Positions 24,561-35,935 of a DNA stretch of 64,000 bases are shown piece by piece; position 1 is the first letter of the stretch, and each line of letters starts with the position of its first letter. The translations under genes were made by a program, and so were the position numbers. This DNA comes from Astragalus membranaceus (Eukaryota; Streptophyta; Magnoliopsida; Fabales; Fabaceae), in assembly GCA_039519185.1 (NCBI GenBank), contig CM076846.1:134823027-134887026 (forward strand). Direction: 5' to 3'. The notes beneath the pieces were generated by a model. The model saw only the letters and a program-made list of their open reading frames with translations, searched no databases and was not told where the DNA came from.

Positions 24561-25260
24561 TAAGATGTATGTTGCGTTAAAAACACACTTAGAGCAACTG
24601 TACTCTCTCGCAGAAGTAGTCTAAATCGTCTCCACAGGGATTAATTAACAAGTACCAAACAACTTAAAGATTAATTATTATTTAGACGAACGAATGTTTG
24701 GTGGTTATAGAAACTAAAATAAAAAGAAATAAATAGCAAGAATTAAAATGTAAAGTTTAACCAATGGAGAGAAGCCTAGTGTCATGGTTTCACTTGCAAG
24801 CTTCGATTCCTCTATGTCTAATTCTACCTGAATTCCTTGTTTTATTCAATTACCAATCCCTTTACTAAAGCTATTAATCTGTTTGGTCATTCGCGATTAA
24901 TATTCTTTTTCCTAAATTAACCCTTGTTTGGTCATGCAAGAATTTAAATACAAGAAAAGCATAAAGAACAAAAATGTTGAATGATTGGAAGACTAAATTA
25001 AAGTTTGGTCATGCATTAATTATAGTCTCAATTATCCTATAGGTCCACCAACTAATTGCAGTACGGTCGCTGATCAACTAATTGATTATAAACATGCAAA
25101 GGTTGTCAATCCTAATTATGTGATAAAAGCAATAGGATAATATTAATTGAAATAAAAACCAGGAATTCAAATCATAAATTAAAACATAGAAAGGTCTCTA
25201 ATCAAGCAAGATCCACCTAAGACCCTAGAAGAGGATTTAGCTACTCATAGTGACTAAGAA
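24561..25260. other. Unassigned repeat-like sequence, left of solo LTR
   Basis: No coding capacity. AT-rich, with phrases such as 'aatcgtctccacagggattaa' and 'tttggtcatgc' repeated at 24893, 24933 and 25013. It ends in AAGAA (25256-25260), one copy of the solo LTR duplication, and should be contiguous with 39121 once the LTR is removed. I cannot name the family. Confidence 0.4.
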
Positions 25261-25977
25261 TGTAACATCCCCAATTTAGCTAATTTAGTTAATAGAAAGT
25301 AGCAAGAGGTTATAAGATAATTAATTAGCTATTCTAAGTAAGTTACCAAAAACTAATTATAAATATGATGATTGTCATGGGTTAAATGGTTTGTTGTATG
25401 CTTGTTTGCTACATTATATAAGTAATTGAGTTATCGGTAATTGTTGAATTCAATTGATAAATTAGGTGAATGAATTGAGGGATTTATTAAATTAAATAGA
25501 ATCATTGTTTGTGGCCTTATGTTGCATTGGGGGTAGTTTATGATAATTAATGGGGTGTAAGTAACCTAAGGGTATAATAGGAATTCCACTCCACCTCACT
25601 TAAATTCTCAGCTGGATGGACCATTCATTATTCTACTTACTCCCACACCACTCATAAAATACACCCACACGCTCACAATAATTCATCCACTCACATTTTC
25701 AGTTTTAAAAAGGGAAAGAACATAGAGAGTGTTGGAGAGAAAGAGGGGTTTCGAGAGGGTGAGGAGAGGAAGTGGAGAAATCAGAAAAACTTCAAGCACC
25801 CATACCTTGTTCTAGAAAGCCATTCTTCTCCTTACTCATTTATGAAAATCAGAGATTTTGCAAGTGTTCTTCCATCCCCTACCTTCGAAATCTTGCATGT
25901 GGGAACATAGGAGCTTAGAGTTCAGTTTTGCTTTTTGCATGTGAGAGTAGACACTTGACTTAAGCATTTTGGGGACT

Positions 25978-26280
25978 GTATTACTGATTCTATTAAGGTC
26001 TTAACTCCACTAACCTCATCTTCTTCATCAAATCGAAACTCAGCTCACTCATCATTGAAACATGGATTTTTCAAATGTTCTTCTTCTTAATCCTTTTTCC
26101 CATTTTCGTTTTTATATGAGAGTGAAGAGCGTATTGCTGATTCTATTAAGGTCTTAACTCCACTAACCTCATCTTCATCAAATCGAAACTCAGCTCACTC
26201 ATCATTGAAACATGGATTTTTCAAATGTTCTTCTTCTTAATCCTTTTTTCCATTTTCGTTTTTATATGAGAGTGAAGGGC
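25978..26280 (+). repeat. Tandem duplication in solo LTR
   Basis: Two nearly identical copies of about 150 bp lie head to tail, each starting at 'gtatt(a/g)ctgattctattaagg' (25978 and 26131) and including 'tcattgaaacatggatttttc'. They differ by a 3-bp indel and few substitutions. Confidence 0.9.
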
Positions 26281-26689
26281 TGAGTTCAAAGCTTGGAGTA
26301 CTTGCATATGTAAATAGATGTTTCGTTTGGTGATTGTAAAGGTTACGCTGAAGTTAGGAACAACAAAGAAATGACCTTAAGCAATTGAAGTGCATGTGAG
26401 TAGAAAACTTGAGTGTGAGCATTCTTGGGAGCTAGAGTGAACTTGGAGAGTGGATACATCACTAGTGCAAAATTTAGAAAAGAATTGGACATTTAAAATC
26501 GGATGTCAGTTTATCCGACTTAAAATATTGACACGGTGGCAATTTTGTAATTAAGATGCCAAAAAATTGTAAAGCGTAGCTTGTTTAAGTCGGTTGCAAA
26601 TATGTCTGACTTAGAATGTAATCTTTTAAGTCAATTAATTATTTTGTTTATTCGTAATAACAAAAACCTGATTCGTTTCTTCCCTCCGT

Positions 26690-27066
26690 AGTAGTGATAC
26701 TTTTCATTCGCAGAACTCTCTCCCTCTCGTTTCTCATGTTTCAGAATTCGCCATTGCTGTCACCTGCCCTCCTTGCCGTTGTCGTCGCTATGCCCTAATC
26801 TGCAAACGCGAAAGCGAAACACTTTCCCCTAATCCCGAATCACGAACCCTAACCCCTAATCGCTCCCTCTACGAACGCGAACCCTAACATCTAATCCCTC
26901 CCTCTGCAAACGGGAACCCTAATCGAAGGTTGCAATTGCAGAATCGAAGATCGCTTTTCTGAGAACCGCGGCCGAAGAACCACCGCGAACTTCAAAGTTC
27001 AAACTGTGTGAACCGTAGAGCATCTACTTCGCACTGTTGAAAACCACCGCGAACTGTATACATTAA
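26690..27066 (+). other. Leader-like first exon inside Pack-CACTA 1
   Basis: A pyrimidine-rich stretch (CTCTCTCCCTCTCG) is followed by several 'accctaa'-type telo-box words at 26818-26930, and the exon closes with a consensus splice donor AAG|GTGAGTTTC at 27066. This is typical of the 5' UTR and promoter-proximal intron of a plant housekeeping gene. No long frame is present. It could serve as a captured promoter and leader for the downstream fragments. Origin is unidentified. Confidence 0.5.
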
Positions 27067-27711
27067 GGTGAGTTTCTTCACACTCGCTTCTGCTTTCTTC
27101 ATTCATTGTGAGATTCTGTTGACTTGCTGTTGCGCCTTGCATTTTTATTTTCTTGAAGTTTTTTGTTTGAAGGGTTTAGTTGAGTTGGGATTTGGGCTTT
27201 GCTTGGATTGAAGTGTTAATTGATTGGTTTGTTTCATATTTATATTTCTTGTTTAGTTGTTTAACTGTTTTTGATGCTATGTTTGACTTGCTGCTACTGA
27301 AGTGTTAATTGATGCTATTTTTGGGGGGAACTCCTTCCTTAAACTTGTAATTTTATTTGATTAAATTGGTTTATTATTTTTTATACGAAGAATGCTGCTA
27401 ATATACTCTTTATAGCATTCTTTGTTCACATATATCTTGAGGTAATCAGGTAAGCTTATGCATATTGAAAGATTCAGTTCCAATGTGAAATAGTTAGTTT
27501 CTTATATCATGACATTGACTCATGCTTTGTGTTTCTTTCTTTAATTAACTGTAGAGTTGGGCTTGATATTCCAACAATTGAAGTTTGATATGAGCACTTG
27601 AGGTAGGGAAATGGCAGATTCTACATTTCATCTATCTTTAGACTTTGTTATGATGGCTTTTGTAGTTAGACTCACAACTCATTTATCTGTCTTTATTTTT
27701 TCTTGGTCCAG

Positions 27712-27820
27712 GGTGTATTGATTTTTCTGCATATTGTCCCAAGCAAAAAGAAACTTGTGATGTGACTCTTCTTAAAGATGTTAGTGGGATCATTAAACCT
27801 CGTAGGATGACACTACTCTG
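27712..27820 (+). pseudogene. PDR-type ABCG transporter exon fragment
   Basis: After a splice acceptor (TTGGTCCAG) the sequence reads FLHIVPSKKKL and, one frame over, VTLLKDVSGIIKPRRMTLL. Full-size ABCG (PDR) transporters have the same order just before the first Walker A motif (IPSRKK..LTILKDVSGIIKP.RMTLLLGPP). The fragment stops before the P-loop and has a small frameshift. Captured, non-functional. Confidence 0.6.
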
Positions 27821-28389
27821 TTATTTTGAAATTAAATGGTTGGTTTTTTTTCTCAAATCTTTGTTGATTGTTGTGTGTTACCAAAGCAATCATCACTCTG
27901 CTAGCATTCTACTTTTTTCTTAATGTATAGCAGCACTCAATGATAAATATTTTACAAACATTTTAAATACTATTTAACTGTTTATTTAGAAATTCTTTTG
28001 TTTTTTTGGGTTTAAAAAAGGGCATTATCCTAAGGACGTTATCCTAAGGTGGATTACGGAATAAGGCCTGCTGGTGCATTTTTTATTAGAGAAGCCAATT
28101 CAGTAAGAAGATCATATTTTATATATTTCCTATCCTAGCTGCTTTAACCATAGAAATTGACAAGTTTTTACTTTTAAGTAAATACATACATACTAAGAGA
28201 AGTACCTAGAGAAACTATGTCTATTTTTCTTGGTTAGCGGTAAATTCAATATCGAGAATGGAGTAGATAGTTATGAAAATTCTGTCTTTATTCTTCCACC
28301 TATTAATTCTGTTTAGATTTCTTTTCTTTGAATGAAGTAGATATTGCTTCTATTTTCTAAATCTTTATTTGAATGATGTTATTTTATAG

Positions 28390-28464
28390 GTGAGCCTGCT
28401 TACTGATAATGGGAGCACCAAGGATGACTTGGAGCTGCCTATTGATGACAATCTGCTTACTCAG
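28390..28464 (+). pseudogene. eIF5A: eIF5A exon fragment
   Basis: The exon has an acceptor (TTTTATAG) and a donor (CTCAG|GTTTGT). It reads VSLLTDNGSTKDDLELP then DDNLLTQ. This is the C-terminal half of translation factor eIF5A, whose plant form has VSLLTENGNTKDDLRLP at this place. Only one exon is present and the hypusine-site exon is absent. It sits in line with other captured exons on the plus strand. Confidence 0.8.
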
Positions 28465-29154
28465 GTTTGTAGAAATCTATTGGTTTCTCTGTTGGATACA
28501 TAGTCTGTAAAAGTATGTCAAAACATTTTCTAGCCTGTTTGCAAGAGGTTCCATTTCTGTAAAAGTATGGCTTGCACCCTAGCCTGTTTGCAAGAGGTTC
28601 CATTTCGTCTTCCTTGTTCGCTCGCGTTCCTTTATTGTTGTACTCTGCTTTGCTTGTAAACAGAGGCAGAACAGAGCCAGGTTCGTTATAAAGAAACACT
28701 GCTTTTCTGGATCAACAATATAAAGAAACAGATCCAGTGTTAGAACTATAAGGAAACACTGCTTTTCTGCTTGTTTAGGTTAATAAGTTGTGACTTATAT
28801 GTTTTTTTTGGGTAGAGTTTTGTGACTTATAAGTTCTTTTTTGGTACAGTTTTGTGATTTATTTATAAGCTATGACTTATTAGTTGTGTTTTATGAACTT
28901 ATGACTTATCAATGTTAAGATTAATTAAGTTTTTGGAGCATATATAGATAATATGCCTTCAATATATGTGAATAAATTTTTAAAGAGTCTCACTTGTATT
29001 GCCATTATTCATAATCCTGCCAGTTTCACAAATTAAATTAAGTTGAATGATTGATTCCAAAATTTGGCGTCCGTTTCTCGAATTGAAGCACTGATCACAG
29101 TGGTCAATTGTTATAAATTAGAAGATTCTGGATTTAAATTAGCTTCGCCTCGCC

Positions 29155-29693
29155 ATGGAAGCAGATTTCGCACTTTCTGAGGATCCATTTGATGCTAACG
29201 ACAATGTAAGCTCATCGTTCTCTCTTGCTTGATAGCTTTCACTTCTTAATCGCTGCCTGCACTGCAATCTATTTTTTCGTGTGTAATTTTTGGTTTTCAC
29301 TTCTTAATTCTTAAACCCTCACTTATGCCCTATGCTTATTAAATGTTTAGTTGAGCACACTCTGATTCTAGCTTCGTTCATGTTGAAAAAACAAATATCG
29401 CTGTTTATAGCTTGTTCAAATAGTGGCATAACATTGAAACTTTGATAACTTTGTCATTTCGTGCCAGCTTATGATTTTAATTGTGTGCCAGCTATGGTAT
29501 TTTGAATAATATTAAAGCATAGATAAGATAAGAGTGGTGTGTCTGTGACTGATTGGTAGCTTACGGTGATTATTTCAACTGAACCCTTAGTTTGTGTAAA
29601 TTAACAGGATAATGTAGATGTTGAAGGGGAAAGATGTGGAATATGTATGGACATTGTTATTGACAAGGGAGTACTGGATTGCTGTCAGCACTG
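29155..29693 (+). pseudogene. RING/PHD zinc-finger protein, first two exons
   Basis: Exon 1 (29155-29205) starts MEADFALSEDPFDAND and ends at donor GTAAGC. Exon 2 (29607-29693) has acceptor AACAG and reads GERCGICMDIVIDKGVLDC then CQHW, ending at donor GTATT. It is the start of a C3HC4/PHD-type finger like that of the Arabidopsis At4g10930 type of nuclear RING/PHD protein, as I recall it. Later exons are missing, so the finger is incomplete. Confidence 0.65.
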
Positions 29694-29959
29694 GTATTTA
29701 TATTTTTCCCTTTCTTCTTGAATCTTGAAAGCTTACAAATTTGCGGTTTAGATCTTTTATTTTCATCTTTGTCAGTCATTTCACTTTGCGAATTGTGTCT
29801 TGGATCTTTGTCTGCAAAATAGTATTTCACTTTGTTGATGAAATGTGCTGGCAATCATGTCAATATGTGGGTGTAAGTCATTGTTGGACTTGGTTTTGAT
29901 TTAATTGCAAGGCCACTCAAATTTTATGCTGCAACAATAAAGGCCTTCTCAAACTAGGA

Positions 29960-30480
29960 TTTTCAGCTATGAAACTGAAAATAGATAGAGTATCCAACAT
30001 TAAGTTTCTTCTATACTCTCCTCACTATGTACAATGGCAACAACCTCATTGAAGGAAGTAAACCCCTGATTTTCCCAGAATCTGAATTCTTACTTAATCA
30101 AATTCAGGATCTCGTCCCATAAGAAAGTCGTAAATGCTATCTTGTTCAATAAACATATTAAGGATTGCTGAATCTGCTGCACAATGATCCAATTCCATCC
30201 AATGAGACTTCAATTGGCCAGCATATTCTGTAACAGGCTTGTTTTCTTGCTTTGCAGCAACTGTTTTCACCTTCACATCATAGACCTAGGCAACATATTT
30301 CTCCTTTGAATAGGTCTGTTCTACTGCATCTAAAATTTCATTCGCAGTGCTGAGAAACATGCAAGTATTACCAATTTCTTGTATTACATTTATAATTGTG
30401 ACTTTCTCCTATTTCATTACTATTTCTTCTTTTTTTGGATCAGCAGTAATTGGGCTGGTCAGATTTTTAGCCTAAACTAA
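29960..30480 (-). pseudogene. Ty1/copia gag remnant inside Pack-CACTA 1
   Basis: The minus strand at 30276-30094 reads VTEYAGQLKSHWMELDH, then IEQDSIYDFLMGRDPEFD. This is the UBN2-type gag of copia elements (VTEYANELKSLWQELDH...FLVGLNPEFD). Upstream on the same strand, to about 30480, more degenerate gag is seen (TANEILDAVEQTYS). Orientation is opposite to the captured host exons, so it is an independent acquisition. Confidence 0.75.
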
Positions 30481-30938
30481 ATATTTCTATTTGTTATTGT
30501 TGTCATTACCCTGAACTAATACATCTAAAGTTTTTTGCAGGTTGCTGTATTTATTTCACTTGAAATGCCTTATGCTGATTGGTGGTGGGTCATTCTTGTT
30601 ATTCCACTTCATAACATACACCAGCAGTTGTATTTAGTCACAGATGCTTTCCAACAACAACAGCAACCAATGGGTGACACCCAAAGTAAGTATTTGCTTT
30701 GACAATTCCTATTTAAAATGGCTAAGAAAATTGCATGTTGGGAATTGTGTGCTAGGAATTGATTTAATATAATAGTATTTAATCCAATCATAGTAGTTTG
30801 ACACACTTCAACTCCATCAGTAAAGATGCTAATTGAGGCTGCAGTAACCAATCATAGTAAAGATTATTACTAGATAATTATTATTGAGTAGATATTAGAT
30901 TAACTCGTCGTTCTTATTTATCTTTTATTGTTTTAGGT

Positions 30939-31079
30939 ATTCAATTCAACTGATCCGTTCACATCTGAAGAATTGAAGGACATTAGACAAGTTCGGGCTG
31001 AATTCTTTCTAAGGTTGTATGAGGAGCGTAAGCCGATTGGAAAGGAAGAAAGAAGAAAGAAGAAAAACCAACTTAAGTG
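30939..31079 (+). pseudogene. Unidentified terminal exon in Pack-CACTA 1
   Basis: After a good acceptor (TTGTTTTAG) an open frame reads FNSTDPFTSEELKDIRQVR, continues as a charged, helical-looking region and ends in a Lys/Arg-rich tail (KEERRKKKNQLK) at TGA 31079. I do not recognise it. It may be a captured last exon or part of the element's own gene. Confidence 0.45.
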
Positions 31080-31319
31080 AAAGTGTAGTTGATCATTATC
31101 GTATTTTGGAATATTATTAGAATGTCAAGGAAGTGTAGTATTAGCGTATATTTTGGTATGAAATCTAACAGTTAACTCTATATATTTAAGTAAAGTAGTT
31201 TAATTACCGTGTGTATTGTCCCTCTTGCCTAGCTGAAATTGTAGTACTTTAATTACTTTAAAGAATGTGCAGGAAATGATTGTATAAGAAGGGTGAAGCA
31301 AAAAAAAACAATCAAAATA

Positions 31320-31683
31320 AAAAAAAAACATTAGTTTTAAAGTCGGATATTCTTATGTTGCCTAATATCCGACTTAAAATCATGCTTTTAAAGTCGGATA
31401 TTCTTATGTTGCCTAATATCCGACTTAAAATCATGCTTTTAAAGTCGGATATTCTTCAAAATCCGACTTTAAACGTGTTCCAGAAAGACCATAAACGCGT
31501 TATAATTAAAGATTTAAAGTCGGATTATTGAATTTACCCGACTTTAAAACCGTATTTTAAAGTCGGACGCCCATCCGACTTTAAAATTTCAGGACTTTCT
31601 AAGTCGCCTTAATAGAAGTCGGATGCATATCCGACTTTGAATGTCCAAAATATCCGACTTTAAATCCTGTTTTTTTACTAGTG
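31320..31683. repeat. Subterminal repeats of Pack-CACTA 1, right end
   Basis: About ten copies of AAGTCGGAT or its inverse ATCCGACTT lie in 360 bp. They include tandem units of about 51 bp at 31336-31440 ('aaagtcggatattcttatg' ... 'cctaatatccgactt'). The left end has fewer, more diverged copies (26498-26620). Confidence 0.9.
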
Positions 31684-32879
31684 CATGTTGACATAGGAAC
31701 TGCATTAAGGTGTCTCACTACCTACATTATAGATTAGAACCATCAAGAAAGGGATTTGAAGCTTAGAATTCGAATTTGGGGTGCATTGGAACTTGTTTGG
31801 GGTTCAAATTAATTTCTTGCATGTTGCTGTGAATTCAAGTTCATCTCCTTGTTGGCTTGCTGTAATTTCGTCCTCCGAGGTGAGTTCTATACTCGCATAG
31901 GGTTTTCATTTTATTTGTGTCAACCTTGAATGTGACTGAAAATGTGTTTTGGTTCTTCGTTTCGTTGAATTTCGTCAAAAACCGTATTTGTGAAAATTGG
32001 GTTTCGGTATGAATGTCTGGATGAATGACTATGTGACTGTTAGACTGATTATGATGATTGTTTGATACTGAATTGATGTATTGTTATGTTTGGGAATCGA
32101 TCGGAACGGATATTGGAACGAACGGGATAGCAATTTACGCGAAAATGCAAGTTTTGGAAACACTGGTGCTGACGCACGGACCGTGCGCCCTGGGCATGGG
32201 TCGTGCGCCTTAATCTGTCACCCTGCGCAACATTTTTGAAAAACGCGCACGGGTCGTGCGTCTTAGCACACAGACCGTGCGTGTCCCTCTAGTACCCTAT
32301 TTTAAATCATGTTTTAGGCTATTCCAATTGGTTCCAATTACATTCTAATCCTTTCCCCAACCCTATGTATTGATGAATAAACCGTAATTCGTGGAAAACA
32401 CGTAGGTATGATTGATGTGATGAAAATGCTTTAAGTTATGTTGTTGAATGTTAATAGTTACAAAGTTGAGGTTAATGTTATGTCATGATAAGTGGACTAT
32501 ATAAGTCCCATGAGGTTGAGGTTAATGCTACGATATTGATATGATGAGAATGTTCTATGTGATGTTAATAAAAGTTACACTAGTGCAAAAATGAGATTAG
32601 AATTAGACATTTAAAGTCAGGCGCTCAGATACCTGACTACATAAGTAGACACGGTGGCAAACTTATAATTAAGAGGCAAAACTCGCGAGTTTTAAAGTCA
32701 AGCGGATACACGCCTGACTTCTAAAGTGAAGAATAGAAAAAAAGTTAGACTTTAGAAGTCGGGCGTGTATTCGCCTGACTACATAAGTAGACGCGGTGGC
32801 AAACTTGTAATTAATAAGTAAAGTTTTAAAGTCAAGCATATAGACGCCTGACTTCTAAAGTACTAAAATAAAAAAAAAA

Positions 32880-33520
32880 GAATTTCACCCATTCGCAAAA
32901 CACGCGAACCTAGCATTCTGACGCCTCAGTTCTTCTATTCGCAAAACCTCTCAGTTCTCATCACTCGCTCAGTACTCAGTTCCCACGCCTCTCAGTTAGG
33001 AACCCTAATTTCCTAACTTACTTCCAGCGCCGCACCACCACACCCATGGAGAGAGAGAGGGTTCGCTCAACACCACTTGTTCCCTCGCCACTCTTCGTTC
33101 CGGCCAATACCGAACCGGCTTCGGTGCTATACTTTCCCTCGGAGCTTTTTTTTCCGCGCTCGTTGTCGGTTTCTTATAGCGATCTACGCCGCTCTTTTTC
33201 CGGTTGATCCTGCACCTTTTGTTAGGGATGTTTTGTTCTACTCGACTGCTACTTTCTTCCTCATTTATGTTTATCTCAGTGTTGAGATTTTTCTATGGCA
33301 AGCCGTTGGATTCGTTGCGTTCTACATCTTCTTCGTTGGCTTTGTATTTTACATGGATTTTGGCTTACCAGATCGCTGGGAAAAGAGTTCCGCAGATCTC
33401 GAAGGGCAAAACGAATCGTATTCCGATGACAAACCATCCGGATCTCATAAGAAACATAAACGCTCTTCTGGATTTAGTGGAGGTTATCGTTGGTATGTTT
33501 CCAACTCTATCAATTAGCTG
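32880..33520 (+). pseudogene. CCX: Cation/calcium exchanger (CCX) fragment
   Basis: A leader-like segment precedes ATG 33046. One frame then reads GQYRTGFGAILSLGAFFSAL; after a single-base shift near 33178 another continues IYAALFPVDPAPFVRDVLF and FLWQAVGFVAFYIFFVGFV. This order and the two hydrophobic segments match the middle of plant CCX (K+-dependent Na+/Ca2+ exchanger-like) membrane proteins. Only about 150 residues are present; catalytic exchanger repeats are missing. The chimeric frame runs to a stop at 33517. Confidence 0.75.
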
Positions 33521-33883
33521 ACCTTATGACGATTTGGTTTTTCCATGATTTCATAATTTAGGATAATTGTATCTGGTATCTTTACTTCAATCTTTATAAT
33601 TTGAGAATGTTATCATGATTTTGGTCATTCCTAGCATGCCATGGTATTACTTGATAGAGTATGGTTCAGCCACAACTGCTTTCTTTTAATTTTCATTGTT
33701 TCAGCCTAGCCTTAACTAGTGTATTAGTTTATTTTTTGGAAAGACACTAGTGTAGTAGTTAACTTTTTAGTTTTACAACATGGAGTAATGAACCACAATT
33801 CTTCAAAAGCATATTTTTAGTTTTACGGAGTTAATGTTCCCAAATTGAAGCTAATTGGTTCACTATATATATGTGTGTTTCAG

Positions 33884-34582
33884 GAGTGAATTTAGGAGAA
33901 GGAAGTGGGGCAACAATGTCAGATGATGAAGATGAATTGCAGATGGATTTTTCATTAGATCAGTCAAGTGCTGAAGGGCATGAGATGATGGGATTTGGTC
34001 TTCCTACTGAGTCTGAAAGGCCACTCATGGAAAGAGTTCGTCAGGAACTTAAGATTGAGCTCAAACAGGTCGGTCATTCTTACTTTTAGTTATATGCTAG
34101 CTATTAACTTAATTGACTGGTTTCCTCAACTCAAGTTAGAATCACCAATTAACCAGAGTTAGATTCTTTTGCAGGGGTTTAAGTCCAGAATTGAAGATGA
34201 TCGGGAGGAAATATTATGGAAAAGAAGAGCTGGGAAATTACCAGGTGACACTACTTCAGTGTTAAAGAACTGGTGGCAGCAACATGCTAAGTGGCCTTAC
34301 CCAACTGTAAGTCTCCCATTTCTTTCTAAACATATTATAATTATAATTAATGTTGCTGTATGTATTTTCCTAATAATACCTCACTTCCTCTTTTTCCATC
34401 TCATTTATCCTCTTTTTCCTGCACCCCTTACAAGTTTTTGTGAAGACGACAAAGCAAAACTTGTGGAGGAGACAAGCTTACAGCTGAAGCAAATCAATAA
34501 TTGGTTCATCAACCAAAGGAAACGCAACTGGCATAGCAACTCTCAATCGGTTACCTCTTTGAAATCCAAGCGCAAGAGGTAG
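33884..34582 (+). pseudogene. KNAT7: KNOX class II (KNAT7-like) ELK plus homeodomain fragment
   Basis: Exon a (33884-34068) reads EGSGATMSDDEDELQMDFS, then ELK-domain residues ERVRQELKIELKQ. Exon b (34175-34306) begins GFKSRIEDDREEILWKRRAGK and includes LKNWWQQHAKWPYP. The final part (34447-34582) has KLVEETSLQLKQINNWF, then INQRKRNWH and the stop after KSKRKR. Helix 3 of the homeodomain is complete (WFINQRKRNW). The Pro-Tyr-Pro TALE loop is present. The acceptor before the last exon lacks the expected TAG, and VREEIL has become DREEIL. The MEINOX part is absent. In Arabidopsis KNAT7 regulates secondary walls. Confidence 0.85.
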
Positions 34583-35071
34583 TCATAATAGTCATATTAT
34601 TTTGTTCTCAATTAACTACATATATATGGACTTACTTTATATAATTTGCTGATATAGATTGTAGTCCATCTAAGGATTCAAGTGGGAGGGAACAACACTT
34701 GAATTATATGGACTTACTTTATATTATTTGCTTATATTATTTATGGTTTTACTGAAATGTAACATAGCTTTTAAAAAGAGCTTGGTGTAAATTTGTGGAA
34801 TTTAACATATGCAGACCATTCTGTTGTTAGCTTTGATTGTCTCTCTTTGTTTTAACCGTCTTTTGTAAATTGCTTGCTGCGATTCTGACCTGCTGAAGAA
34901 TATTACTGTGTCGATTATAATACAGAAGCTTGAAAATCTTCTGTATTTTTGGCCTCTTTTATAAATAACAGAAAATCTTCAATTTGATCTTCTACAACTG
35001 TTTTTTGTATTGCTCTGATGATGATACATGAGTTTTGAAATCACTTAATTATACAATTGCTTGATACACAG

Positions 35072-35209
35072 GGTTTTGCTGTTGCCATTAAAGTTGGATT
35101 GACAAAGGCAGACTTTGATGCCACTGTAGGCATTCATCCAACTGCAGTTGAGGAATATGTGACCATGCGGACTCCCACTAGGAAGATTCGAAAGAGCAAT
35201 CCTCCAAAG
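35072..35209 (+). pseudogene. GR: Plastid glutathione reductase C-terminal exon
   Basis: The exon follows acceptor ACACAG and ends at donor AAAG|GTAAAT. It reads GFAVAIKVGLTKADFDATVG, then IHPTAVEEYVTMRTPTRKI. The IHPTA-EE motif is the C-terminal dimer interface and active-site His/Glu pair of glutathione reductase, and the TPTRKIRK tail fits the chloroplast/mitochondrial isoform. One exon only, captured. Confidence 0.85.
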
Positions 35210-35610
35210 GTAAATCAATGGCTCTCAGCTTGTGTCCTCCATTGAAATATTTTGCAGAAATATTGCTGCATTCTGTTCAGCAAACTAGTTATTGTTTTTG
35301 ATTCTGAATCATTAATGAATACATTTGCAACTTTTCCTTAAACATGACATAGGAATATTGGCTAGAGTGCTGCATGGCTTCACTTGGAGTCTACCTCCCA
35401 ATATATCAAGCATCAATCTTGTTGAGTCTAAAGATGATATGTTTCTTGCTGAGCCACTTTTGGCAATGGCTGAAGGTAGTACTTTAATTTGTTTTCTATA
35501 CAGCATTTACCTTCCTATGTAATTTTTGATTACTTTAATGGAATCTGATATGTTAATTATATGATTGTTAATTTATTTTGTTGTTTGTTTTTTCATGTCC
35601 TTTGGCTTAG

Positions 35611-35935
35611 GTGAAGATCCGACACTGATTTTGTACACTAGCGGGACAACAGATAAACATAATGGAGTTGTTCTTACCCACAGAAGGGTCATTGCTCAGG
35701 TATGTTGTATGATTTAACTTCAGTCATGTTTAATGCTACCCCAGATAGATAATTTCACTACTGCGCTTACTGCAGTTTAACTTATGTTGGCTGATTACCA
35801 ACTCATTCTCATTCCCAAAAATCTGATATATTATCATGCTATTATTTAGATGTGTGGCTTCTCTGCACTTCTTGAACCTGTCATGCAGAATGGGAAACCA
35901 TCACTGGGCATTTGGAGCGATATGGCATGACTGAA
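35611..35935 (+). pseudogene. AAE13: AAE13-type acyl-CoA ligase exons
   Basis: Exon 1 (35611-35699, acceptor GGCTTAG, donor CAG|GTATG) reads GEDPTLILYTSGTT then GVVLTHRRVIAQ, the ATP-binding P-loop of ANL enzymes; the usual GKPKG is changed to DKHNG. Exon 2 (35850-35935, donor GAA|GTAAG) reads CGFSALLEPVMQ and, after a shift, WETITGHLERYGMTE, the adenine-binding A5 motif. The pattern is that of malonyl-CoA synthetase AAE13. An open piece at 35339-35475 may be the preceding exon but is less clear. Confidence 0.75.

Larger units (their letters stand above)
26460..31683 (+). mobile_element. Pack-CACTA element 1
   Basis: It starts CACTAGTGCAAAA at 26460 and ends TTTACTAGTG at 31683, with 3-bp duplications CAT at 26457-26459 and 31684-31686: 5224 bp. 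The ends carry subterminal inverted words AAGTCGGAT / ATCCGACTT. Inside are a leader-like first exon, fragments resembling a PDR transporter, eIF5A and a RING/PHD protein, and a copia gag remnant. No transposase is recognisable, so it is non-autonomous. Strand is given by the captured exons. Confidence 0.85.

Noticed and set aside
26685..26700. 'gtagtagtg' as the terminus of a nested CACTA
   Set aside because: No subterminal repeats, no partner end and no duplication accompany it.
26818..26940. Interstitial telomere repeat
   Set aside because: The 'accctaa' words are irregular and interspersed with other sequence, as in telo-box leaders, not a tandem telomere array.
30609..30851. 80-codon minus-strand frame in Pack-CACTA 1
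   Set aside because: No conserved motif, and it overlaps sequence that looks intronic for the plus-strand exons.
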